Positions 23,001-34,244 of a DNA stretch of 64,000 bases are shown here, piece after piece (position 1 is the first letter of the stretch; each line of letters begins with the position of its first letter). The position numbers and the translations under genes were made by a program. This stretch comes from Blepharisma stoltei (Eukaryota > Ciliophora > Heterotrichea > Heterotrichida > Blepharismidae), in contig CAJZBQ010000063.1 of assembly GCA_914767885.1 (NCBI GenBank), positions 291,001 to 355,000 of the forward strand, in the 5' to 3' direction. Below the pieces are notes generated by a model, which made no database searches, was not told the origin of the DNA, and saw only the letters and a list, made by a program, of their open reading frames with translations.

Positions 23001-26000
23001 GACTTCTATAAGCCCAAGCTACGCAAGCACAACCTTCAAAACTGTGATCACCATTGGGGGAACTTCTTTCTCTGATACAACCAGTGACATTTCAGTCACC
23101 ATTGGAGACCAAATTTGCATGGTCGTAAGCTCAACTACTACCCAAATTACCTGTGATTTATTAGGAGGTCCTCCAGGCACTTATGATATAGCAGTTTCAG
23201 TTTCTCCTTATGGATTAGCCAAATTCGAACCTTAACTTAACTTACTACTTATAACGCTTAACGTCCACTACGGGGTTGGCTAAGCCCAGACCTCCGCTCG
23301 TCTTTCGCCGCATCGGGCCCACAGACCTCTGGGCCGGTCCGCTTCGATCTCCAGGGTGCGCCTAGGGGCAAGTGTTGCCGAGTTCGACGGCTCATGAATG
23401 AGCTACTTGCTTATAACATGGGTTGCCATTCCGAAAACCCAAAAAATGGATTTTCTGGTAGGCTTTCGGCAAAAAGGAGAAACACGTAGCCTGGGACGTA
23501 ACGCCCAGTTTCACGCTAGGGAGTTGCCCGATGGGTCGTGTGGACTCTGCTGGGCTTCCCCTTTCCAACTCCGTGCTCTCCTTCCCCACGAGGAAAAAAC
23601 CATCTCTGAGAATAGACTAGGGCTAGGCTCTGTACTCCGCCAGAGTTGCTTACCTAGCATTGCCGTCCATCTCTGAAATGGCAAAACCTTGCTGGATATA
23701 ATTAAAATATGAGTCGAGGCTGCATGGCCGGAGGCCATGCCCAGACGAAGACGTCATATTTTAATTAGCCAAATTCGAATCAGTCTCTGAAAACTTTGAC
23801 CTTAAATTTGACGTAGAGTCAATCAGCCCAGCTATAGGCTCTGTTGAAGGTGGAACTACAATTACAATTAACGGCCACGGATTTTCAGATGTCTCAAGTT
23901 CTTTGATAATCATTATTGGAAACCAAGATCATGAATGTGAGAACTTAGTCGTGATATCAGCAGAACAAATAACCTGCACAACTCCAGCGTCAAGCGGCAT
24001 GACTCTTGAACATGAATATACTGTAACTGTAATAGGAAGAGTTCAGATGGAAAGCAGGTGCACTGGGACTTGCAAATTTACATGGTCAGACTCAGTAACT
24101 CCAACAGCTACTTCAATTTCACCTAACAGTGGAGCTTTAGGAGATACCGTCACTTTGTCAGGCTTGACTTTAGGAACTGACCCAAGCAAAGTTCACTTAT
24201 CATTCGGAGGAGTTGAAGCGACCATTACGTCATGCACCGATACTCAAATTGTTGCTACAGTTCCAGCTGTTAAAGGAGTCCATCCAACTTTGGCACTTTC
24301 AATTGATGGCCAAGGACTTGCAGATACATCTTCACTTGTGTTCAACAATAACGTATTTGTATCAGAGGTCAGTCCAAAGACAATTTCTCAAGGAGGAGAA
24401 GACATTACTATAACTGGTGGTGGATTTGATACTGGAATGACTTTTGCTTTTGGCTCAGTTTCTTGCACAGTGACTGGAATCACTGATTCTACTGCAAAAT
24501 GCAAGGCAGGGGCTTATTCTGCATCTAGCTCTGCTCAAAGCCTCGTTATTTCTGGAACTGGCTCATATTCATGCTCAGACAGTTCTAAATGTGCAATCAC
24601 TTACTCATCAGCGTTCACCCCTGTTTTAGGGTCATCGGTTTCAGGATTCTTAACAATCCCATTCACTGCCCCATCAGGAAATGGAGACGTAGACTCTACA
24701 AAAGTCCATGTATATCTTGGCAGCTACCCATGCACAATAACTTCTGTGTCAGCAAGCGAAATTGTTTGCACCCCAACTGCTCCAGCAGGGACTTATACTA
24801 TTAAATTACACGTAGATGGGTACGGATACTCCACAGGGACCTTGAGCACCCAAATCAGCCTTTCAATAAATAGTGTAACTGCAGACCCATCCTCATATGA
24901 AGGTGGCCAAACAGTCACTGTGTCAGGCACTGGGCTGAGTGATAATTTAGGTGTCTATTTGTGCGGATTCCAATGCACTGTCGAAACTGCAACTGGGGAT
25001 TCTTTAAAATGTTTGTCTCCTAAAGTAATTACAACTTACTCGCAAAACACCTTCAATTTAGCGAACTCTCCAACCAAACTCAGCAACTTTACAGTGATTT
25101 CTAGCGTCGCAACAAATGCTGCAAAGGCTTTTGATGGGGATGTAACTAGCTCTTATAGAGATTCTACCAATACTTTTGCATATGTCGGAGTTGATGCAGG
25201 AGAAGGACGCTATATCCAGCTTTCTCAGGTAACTCTGATTGGAGGAGGTACAGGAAATCAATATTATAGCAACTTAGTAGGCACTGTTGTTCAAGGCTCA
25301 AATGATAACTCAGCTTGGGACAATTTATACAACTTTACAACAGTAACTGATTACACCAACAAATGGAACGTCCCTGTAAATAATCAAGCTTCAGATAACT
25401 ACCCTGTGTACACCTATAGGTATTACCGTCTCTATAAAGAATTCGCAGGCAACAACTATTACATCAATGAAGTCTCTATATTCGGATTTATTGGACTTTC
25501 AGTGACTGAAACAGACGTCACTTGTGACTTAACGACCAGCTATACTTCAACATCAGGAAGGATGCTTACAAGCTCAACCTCTTATGCCTCAGCAATCCAA
25601 TACCAAGGCTCAATCACCCCATATATTACTGACTTCTCACCAAAATTCGGGACCAGTCTTGGAGGAGATATCATCACATTTACCGGCTCATTTGGTGCTT
25701 CCACAACAACCTCTGACGTAACCATTCTAATTGACGAAGTCACTTGCACAGTCATTTCAGTTACTAGTACAGAAATCCAATGCACAACCTCTGCAAGACC
25801 AAACTATGTTTCGCCTTCTCTTTCTATTACAATTGCTGGAGTTGGCTATGTGGTGACTCATGGCAAGACTTTCCTTTATGCTGAACGCTGGAGTGCATCT
25901 ACAACTTGGGGCGGCGAAGTCCCTCCATTTGCAGGTGAAACTGTGCATATTCCTGTAGGCATGAACATTTTATTAGATGTAGCAACTCCTCATCTAGGGT

Positions 26001-29000
26001 TGATCCTAATTGAAGGAAGCCTTATAGTTGAAGATATCGAAGGACTTAGCATTGATGCAAACTACATTTTCGTTCAAGGTGGACTTTTGCAAATAGGTAC
26101 AGAGGCAGAGCCATTCCAAAACAAATTCACTATAACAATCCATGGAGATAGAAGTTCCCCATTATTGCCATACTATGGCAGTCAGTTTATTGCTTTTAGA
26201 GGAGGAGTCTTGGATATTCATGGTGTTAAAAGAACTCCTACATGGACCTTTATAGATGGGACAATTACTCCAGGCGACACCAAATTCAACGTAGCAGAAA
26301 CAGTGGACTGGAAAGCTGGGGAAGTGGTAGTAATCGCTTCTACATCTTTTGACCACAATGAAGCTGAAATGATGACTATTGCTTCAGTTAGTGGAAAAGA
26401 AATCACTGTGACTACTCCTTTCCAACATAAGCATTATGGACTTATTGAAACTTATGGTGATGATACTATGGATATGAGAGCTGAAGTCGGCTTATTGACC
26501 AGAAACATTTTGATTCAAGGAGGTCCTGAAGGGATTGCTCAAGAATGCGGTGTCCACGTCATGCTTTTTGCCCCTGGTGATGAGTCTTGCATTGGCAGAA
26601 TTGAGTATGCAGAGTTCTATCATGCTGGGCAAGCTTATAGACTTGGAAGATACCCTATTCACTTTCATATGATTGGAAAAGTCAGCTTGTCCTATGTCAG
26701 AGGAAACTCAATCCACCATACTTTTAATAGAGCCATAACAACTCATGGTGTCCACTACCAAACCCTTGAAAACAACGTGGTGTACAGAAATAAAGGACAT
26801 GCTTACTTCGTAGAAGATGGCATTGAGACTATGAACAAGTTCATCCATAATTTGGGTATTAGCACCATTGCATCATTTTCTCTGCTGAATACTGACCAAG
26901 AGCCTGCTACTTTTTGGATAACCAATCCTAATAACATTTTTATAGGAAACCATGCTGCAGGTTCAGATAGGTTCGGATACTGGATTGAGCCACCTGAGCA
27001 CCCAGGCGGGCCATCAGCAACTACACTTATATGTCCTCCATTTATGCCTCTAGGAGAATTCAAAAACAATACTGCCCACTCTAATGGAAAATACGGTTTC
27101 AGAATTTGGCTTGGCCACGTGCCTCTTGCTAACCCTTGCTCTCCAGGCAGAGATAAATCCTTACGTGACCCATTCTCAGTCAACACCCCAATTACTGCTA
27201 CCTATTATAACTACACAGGCTGGAAAAACGAGCAAGACGGCGCAATTGCTGAAGATGTCGGAGATGTCAGATTTGTTGGCTTTAAAGTAGCAGACCACCA
27301 CAAGAACGGTATTGAAATTTCATACTCAGAGTTCTCCACACCTTACCAAACTGCCAGAATCCATGATGCTTTGATTATCGGTAAGTCTAAAAACACTGAA
27401 GATGACGTTGCTGGCGCAATTGGGCTAACAACTCCACAGACAGATGGACTTTTAATTGAAAATGTAAGGTTCCATAACTTTGACGACAAAATGTACCCAC
27501 TTGGAGACGAATCCCACTCAGAAAATGTCCAGTCAAGAGATTGGGGTGGAGTTATGCACAAGTTTTCTGGACTTTCATTTACTAACTCCAATAAGAGAAT
27601 TCTTTGGAATGTTCCATATAGAGGAATCTTCCACTTCCTTGATGACTCTTATAATGGTGTAGCTGGGTCTTATGTGACTGCATATTGGCCTCATTTGATA
27701 ACTCCTGAGTGTGTCTATGAGGAAGACCTATACAACGCCATTAGTTGTGACTCAACTGTAGCTGTAAAAAGAGTCCTTTTCTATAATCATGTTCCTAATG
27801 GCATTTTCTCATTCCAGAATTTGAATATAAGAAGAACATCAGGAAATGAGCTCCCAACAGAAGATGTAGAAGTCACAGTTGATGGGACAACTTCAACTGT
27901 AACTCAGCCAACCTGGGGCAAACTCCCAATGACGAAATCATGTCAGAAGAAAGACCCACTTAAAGGATGGGGTATCCCAGTCGTGACTGGCTATAACTAT
28001 ACACTGTTCTGGGGAAGAGGATATCCTCTAGACTGGACTGAACTTGACATCAGGATTGAGCAGTTTGACTATGATGAAGCTGACAAGTGGGTGATAATCA
28101 GCATGAACTTTACAGACCATCGTGAAATGTTCAACCTCACCCGTGGAACCCTCCCATCATCTGTAGACACATCAGCTCCTGGTTTTGTAGATCCTACTAA
28201 ACTGAAAAGAACTACCCATTTCAACGTAGATACCGACACTTCAGGAACATTTTACTGGGATAACTCAACAGATAACAGAAGAATCGACATCCTTCTCAAC
28301 GGAGTCAATGACCACCAATACCAATATGGACCTATCCATGCTAAAGCTTGGAGATGCTACGGAGACCATTGCAGTACTCTTGAAACAACTGATGACAGCT
28401 TGAAGAATTTATCAGTCGTCTATTGGAGTGACCCTACTATTTGGCCAAACGGTGTGTTACCAACAGCCGGCCAAAACGTTTTTGTCCTAAATTCTTGGCA
28501 TTTAATGCTAGATATTGATACTCCAAAATTCCACTATGTTGAAATTAACGGTCTTCTTGAATTCGACAGGACTAAAAACGTATAGAAAATTGCCTTTGAG
28601 TAGCGCGCTAAGCGTCCGAGACTTCCCGGCGAAGTCTGGGCGGTGGTTTGATCAGCTGATGTTGGTCAAACCAGCATCCAATTTGACAAATCTTCTATAT
28701 GAGAAGAATTTGTCATTTTGGATGTTGGTTTGACCAACATCAGCTGGTCAAACCACCGCCCAGACTTCGTCGGGAAGTCTCGGACGCTTAGCGCGCTACT
28801 CAAAGGCAATTTCTATATCATTAAGCTCTGAATGGATATTCGTAAGAGGTGGAAAACTCACATCAGGAAGCGAAGAATACCCTATCCCACCTAACATTTT
28901 CCACACAATTACTCTTCATGGCCATCCAAACTCTGAAGAATTCGCATTTTCCAATGACGTTGAAGGAGGCAATAAGGTCCTTGCCATTACAGGAGAAGTC

Positions 29001-32000
29001 CAAATGCATGGATACCCTAAGACTCCATACTCTTTCTTGTCTCAAAATGCATATCCAGGTGACTCATTTATCTTTGTAGATAGCGTTGATTGGAGTGTAG
29101 GTGATGAAATTGTGATTGCCCCATCTGGCTTTGATAATACAGAAGACGAAGTCTTTGTGATAACAGACATAATTGGAGCTTCAGCCCAATATGTAATCCC
29201 TGCTATGAACAGCTCTAGGATGCTTGTTGACTTTGCAACTGATTCTGACTGGAATAAAGTCAATAACCTCAGAAATGTAGGGAAAAACCCTAACAGCATT
29301 GACCAAAGCTTGTCTCAACAGTCAGTTCCAGGCTCCTCTACTGGGATTACCAAGATTATGCTTAATAGCACCCTTAAATACTACCATTCTGGAGTCCAAA
29401 TGTTGATCCAAGGAGTTACAGTTGACACCAGGACTGAAGTCGGAGTTCTAACCAGAAATGTTAAAATCCAAGGAGATGGCTACGTTGGCTGGGGCTGCAC
29501 AACAATTGTCAGTGATTTCTATGATGTTTTGACCACCAGTGGTACCCCTGCTTACAGATATGGTAGAGTCAATCTTACAAACGTCGAGTATTCTAAATGT
29601 GCCCAAGAAGATACCACCAAGGGTTCTATCCGATTTGAGCTCGGTGGAAAGATCCCATCACGAGTCCATAACTCAGTCTTTAGAGACTCTTATTCATATG
29701 CAGCCTTTTTCCATCAAACCAGCAACGTGGAGTTCTCTAACAACTTCATCTATAAGACCATTTGGAAAGGAATTGTCGGCTCTGACATCAAAAATGTCAC
29801 TCTTTCAAATAACGTGCTTGTCAAGACAGCAAATAGAGGATTCTTGAGCAATGCATTAGACGTCCCTGCAGGATTCTTTATATGTGGTGATAATCCTCTT
29901 TGCAGCAATGTATCGACAGTTGGAAACAGAGTAGTAGGGTCTGATAGCGTTTCCTTTATTCTTGGAGGGCAAAATTGTGATACCAATGTGGTTACCCATT
30001 ATATTGCAGACAATGTTGCCCACTCTTCACTTTATGGTTATGTTATCAGTGGACAAAATAATGTGAAATGTGCTGCTGCAACTGGTCTAAAGGCTTGGTT
30101 TTGCCAGCAAGGTGTAGGCTCTCAAGGAGGATTAGTCAATAGATTTCAATTCTCAGGACTTGTACTAGTGGAGAATCAAATGGGTATTGCAATCAGAGGA
30201 CAACATAATGATGACTTTGTACCATATGTCAGCACTATAACTGATAGCTTGATTGTAGGGAGAACTCAACAGAGCTATTGTGACCCTACAAATTGTACAT
30301 CTGCAGACTGCGCTGATAGAAAAGGTATTGTAACAGGTGTCCATGATGTCAAGATCTTCGACCTTGAATATGACCAGAAAATGAAGCTTCCTCTCTATGA
30401 TGCTAAAAAGATGGAATGCGGCTATGGCCACTGGGAATACTCAGGCACTACCTTTGTTAACTTACTCCCCCCTCCATGAGCGAACAAAAGTTATTTTAAT
30501 AGAAAAAAAATTATGCGAGAAATTTATATATAAGTGATAAATAGTATCAATTCTCTAGCTAATTCTGTTTAATTTTAAACGAATTACGTTTTAAAGCATA
30601 AATTTTTTTAAATTAAATTGATATTTGCTTTCCAATTTTTACGAAGCTAGGATTTTTTTCAATTTCAAAAAGCAATTTTTATAAAATTTAATATATAAAT
30701 TTTTTTAAAAAGAGCTAACCCCCTCTGTGAACGAACAAGATTTTTTTGTTTGCTCACAGAGGGGGAGTTAGTATTATATATTGACTTAATAGGTTTATTT
30801 TTTTTTTTTATTTATGGTTTTATAAAATTCAGCCTAAAGAGCGTAAAAACATCATGCGGAAGAGATTACGCTATCGGCGGAAATGAATTGGTTCCTAACT
30901 TGCCTCAGCCCAATCTGTTCTCGAAATCAACATTTATCAACGTAGACAAAGGATCAATAGCTTACATGCCAGAACCTGATAAAAGCTTAATTGGTGTTGG
31001 CTTTTGTGGAAACTGGGTATGCACAGGAGCTAATAACAACTTAATCCAAGACATTGACGGCACTATTACTGGCGGGTCTATCGGAGGAGCAGTAATTCCT
31101 TTAGTCCCAGGCATCGCAAACATAAACATATGCAAGCCATATACCCAAGGTCAGGTTTATATTTGTCCTTACGATACCACATCAGGTGAAGTCTATGAAT
31201 TTGTCATCATTGAGTCATTAGACAGCGATAAATGGAACAGAACATTTTCACCATTAAACATTACTTCATTTGACGTCGGAAATGGCTTTGCCTTTAAGAG
31301 TTACAACTACGGAGCATTTAGAAATGACTTGAACGAATACGAAGATATGACTTGGGAAGGCTTCTATAGAGATAATTCCCATTTAAGCAGGTTTGGATCA
31401 ATCATTTATACAGGACAGTATTACAATTTGACAACTACTGGGACTCCTCCAACTAAATTCTCAATTGTAACTGAAGCTTCTGTTGATCAATCTAGAGGAT
31501 TCGTTATGGCACTTAGATATGATAGCCCAGTCATTGTAGATGTATACGTCAATGGTACAAAAGTAGACGCAATTGAGTATGTGAGCGGTGAAAATACCCC
31601 AGTTGTTCAGCTCACTGACCCCACAGGAACAAATAGATGGTTCCATGAAAACGCTACTATTCAATGGGTCCAAAAAGGTCACGCAAATATCACGCTTGTC
31701 CAAACAAGCTCAGTCAGACTGACAATGCAGCTAGACATGACACTAAAGGAGTATTACAGCGATAACACTCGTGCTACCTTAATTGACAAGCTTGCATCAG
31801 TCCTTGGCATCCCATCTTACAGAATAAGAGTTGCAAGTGTCTTAATTTAACTTAAATCTGGCTATTATGAATCTTTATCTTTATATGATTTAGAGGTCGT
31901 AAGACCATTTTATGGCGAGCCAAAGCTCACCGCGCTAGGCCTTATGGCCTTAATTACCCACCGCTAGCGACGACAAGGTAGTTTATCTCCTCATCTCACG

Positions 32001-33474
32001 CCCGTTGTCTTGGCCAGAACACCCGTCTTCGATTTGATTACACCCCATTAGCTTGCGTCTCCTCCATCGGAGTCCGGTGAGCTGCGGACTTGCTTCCATC
32101 TTGCCTTAGACGATCCACCTCTCTGCCAACTCTGAATTGCGCAGAGACTCGTGCAGCCTACACTGCCCAGTCTTCGTCCCACACTCCTTGATGCCAGTCT
32201 ATCTCGCCAGCCATCCTATCCCAGGAGCCCTGAGTCCGTTGACCCGATGGTAGGCCCGGCTTGAGGAAAAGCTCAAGGTTTGCTGAGCCAAAAACCTCAC
32301 CTGGGGAGAAATAAATAACTTAATTTAAGCATGCTCTAGGTCGGTCGAGCATGCTTTCTCGGACATTTATTTCTGGCTATTATGAATCACTATCGTCCAG
32401 ACACACTTTCTTATTCGCCCAAACTTATGAAGTCATAGTCCATCTTGAGCAGCTGCTCAAGTTTTCAATCCAGACTTTATTAGTCAGACACCATAGACTC
32501 GTGAGTCGCATTGGCCAAGTTGCTACTTGACTCTTGCGCATGTTCCTATAAAGATCAGCTCTGCCCAGAAGTCAAGTGGAGTAATCTATGCCTCTTAAAA
32601 ATCAACAAGGTCTTCAGAATTGCTACTTGGTATAATTTGCTGAAGGCTCGCTTGTAGAGCCAAGCCCCTTAATATAAAAAAAATTCTGGAAAATAAAAAG
32701 TTCTCATAAAGAGCTTATTCAGGCAACACCTTTTTATTATTATGAGTTGCAAGTGTCAAGCAAGGCTCAGTCATCCTCAACATGTTCATTAAACCAGATG
32801 AAACCTTATCTGGACAAACAGACTCTACAGGTGCTAAAGCACAAGATAAAGAGTTAGCCAGCATTAACACATTAGTTACTTCGCTTGCATCTACTGGGAA
32901 ACTTAGCCAAGCTCTTGGAAAGACTGTATTAAGCATAGACTCCCAAACTTCTATAGTCAATTCCACAGCTAGTGTAGCAGTAAATACTGGAGGAAGCGGA
33001 AACACTGGTGGAAATACTGGCGAAGGAAATACTGGCGGAGGAAATAATGGTGGAGATCCAGGTACTGGAGGTGGAAACACTGACAACGGAGGAGGGTCTA
33101 ATATCGTCTTTAAAGGCACTTTTAATGAAGCAGTCAGCGACTGGGTTATTGGACTTCTTGTCGGCATTATTTTAGTAGTCATGGCAATTGGGTCGATCAT
33201 TGCTTATGCATTTAGCAAGAGAAAGAGATTGTTCCTTGCAGAGCCACCTTCTGCTAAGGTTATCCCAATTCTAGAAGAAGTTGATGAGCAGCATGCAATT
33301 TCCTTTGACTCTCCTAAAAAACAAGCCTTTGAATTCGAAGCTGGAGACGCTAGAGACTTGCATAAAATCTTTACAAAAGAGGAAGAAGGAAAAGAAATGG
33401 ACCAAGGACAAGTAAAGACACTGGAAGGTGAAGAGAGAAAGGTCATTCGTCATGCATCCCTTGTGGATGTTTAG
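20047..33474 (+). CDS. Fibrocystin/PKHD1L1-like giant type I membrane protein
   Basis: Removing five interruptions (21269-21529; one TSD plus retroposon at 23216-23765; 28581-28815; 30463-30843; 31825-32740) gives 11085 nt, 3694 residues, ending TAG at 33474. Order: signal peptide (MFLIALVIQALFISVNG; then GTG-TGA read as Val-Trp); N-terminal IPT/TIG-like domains; PA14-like domain (about 325-470); a run of IPT/TIG repeats (about 800-1360, 'ITSISPTAGSIQGGTTVTI' type); an F5/8C-like domain (about 1390-1545); G8 domain 1 (about 1675-1800, WSASTTWGGEVPP) and right-handed beta-helix repeats; G8 domain 2 (about 2515-2645, WSDPTIWPNGVLP) and a second beta-helix; a Gly/Asn-rich linker (about 3530-3572); one TM helix (about 3584-3607); and a cytoplasmic tail of about 85 residues. 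This order is that of the fibrocystin/fibrocystin-L family, known as surface receptors. Its role in a ciliate is not known. Confidence 0.93.
21269..21529. other. IES, 261 bp, in fibrocystin-like gene
   Basis: TA at 21269-21270 and 21530-21531. Weak inverted ends (TACTCCCTTCTTAATCAG and inverse TAGCTCCATTCGTTAGATAG). Excision gives DGISLVENTDYYFEV, the continuation of the PA14 domain. Other nearby TA pairs leave stops, so this pair is the supported one. Confidence 0.88.
23230..23763 (-). mobile_element. SINE-like retroposon family A, 534 bp, inside coding sequence
   Basis: The target duplication is 16 bp (23214-23229 and 23764-23779) and contains TA. The plus-strand left end is a CTTAA repeat, i.e. 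a (TTAAG)n tail on the minus strand. The 5' end (right side) folds as an outer stem (ATTAAAATATGA with TCATATTTTAAT) around GCATGGCC-GGA-GGCCATGC. It is closely related to 41550-42098. Excision between the duplications restores GLAKFESVSENFD. Confidence 0.9.
28581..28815. other. Palindromic IES, 235 bp, in second G8 domain
   Basis: TA at 28581-28582 and 28816-28817. Near-perfect arms of about 115 bp begin TATAGAAAATTGCCTTTGAG and meet around 28700. Excision gives KNVSLSSEWIFVRGG in frame. It shares the terminal TATAGAAA and GGTCAAACC motifs with the IES at 17079. Confidence 0.93.
30463..30768. mobile_element. Family-1 MITE, 306 bp, in fibrocystin-like gene
   Basis: TA at 30463-30464 and 30769-30770. 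The left box is CTCCCCCCTCCATGAGCGAA without the usual second box. The right end is the opposed-box hairpin. It directly abuts the segment 30769-30843, which also appears to be eliminated. Confidence 0.88.
30769..30843. other. Probable IES remainder adjoining the MITE
   Basis: A T-rich stretch that would encode a poly-Phe segment atypical of this extracellular protein. Removal from TA 30463 to TA 30844 gives FVNLKTSCGRDY in frame. One reading is an older IES into whose edge the MITE inserted. Confidence 0.55.
31842..32743. mobile_element. SINE-like retroposon (outer), 902 bp including a nested element
   Basis: The target duplication is 14 bp (31828-31841 and 32744-32757) and lacks TA. Flanking TA at 31825-31826 and 32741-32742 allows excision of the same length, changing one codon from AGA to TGA (Trp). 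Without the inner element it is about 390 bp. Its orientation is uncertain; the right end has a TTATTATTAT run. Confidence 0.75.
31874..32372 (-). mobile_element. SINE-like retroposon nested in another, 499 bp
   Basis: Its own 16-bp target duplication (31858-31873 and 32373-32388). The left end has a TTTATC repeat, giving a minus-strand tail. The right (5') end folds as an outer GAAATAAAT/ATTTATTTC stem around AGCATGCTC...GAGCATGCT. GC-rich. Confidence 0.8.
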
Positions 33475-34244
33475 TCTCAAGTAGACATAATAAATAAGTT
33501 CAATTACTTAATTTAAATAAAGAATCATAAATGGATTATTTTATTGTTTAGCACCATAAAAAATGATTTTTATGGGCTATTTACTAGAATAAATAGATTG
33601 GAAGCAAATAAGACAATTTTATAATTTTATTAGTATTAAATTAATTTATAAAAAATGGAAAATTCTGATACTTGAAAATAATTTAAATGCCTTCCTTTTA
33701 TTTTGCATAAGATCTGCATTAAAATTATTTTTATCACAATTGGATTAAAGTTTAAGGTAAAAATGAAAGCAAATGATTCATAAAGAATACTATATAAGCC
33801 TTAGTAAGGGTTTAAAGTAACTTGCTATGCTAAATTTCTCCCATAATTTTGACTACCTTTTTTCACTTTAATTGATATGATATCCGGCATTTATATAAAT
33901 CTAGAATATTCTATTTCTTATCATTTAATCTGTAGTAAAACAGTTTAATATTTTATTTAGCTTAATTCTCTAGTTAAATTTTATTTCAAGCCAGTTTGCT
34001 AACTATGGAAGTATAATTACGATAATCTAAAGATTATAAATATTTCTAGCGATTTCAGGATATTTTTGTAAAAAGTCTCATATTTTATTTTCAGAGCAGA
34101 TTTAACATATTTTTTTGCTCTTATTATTAAATTTATGCTTCAAAATTTTAGCTCAGTTCATAAATCGTATATTTATTTACCCTCTCTGGTATTAATAAGG
34201 ATTGCATTGAATTAATTCGCCATCATTAAACTTATAATAATTAG
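33475..34244. other. AT-rich spacer
   Basis: About 770 bases between convergent-free, same-strand genes. No supported gene, repeat or structural RNA was seen. It presumably holds the 3' UTR of the upstream gene and the kinase promoter. Confidence 0.5.

Noticed and set aside
23398-23738. Open frames of 65-92 codons within the retroposons at 23230-23763 and 41550-42098
   Set aside because: The frames occur on both strands, show no family similarity, and lie wholly in GC-rich retroposon DNA where stop codons are rarer.
27084-27186. Antisense and alternate-frame open frames across the fibrocystin-like gene
   Set aside because: The plus-frame protein has clear G8 and beta-helix domains. The others are shadows caused by its low stop frequency.
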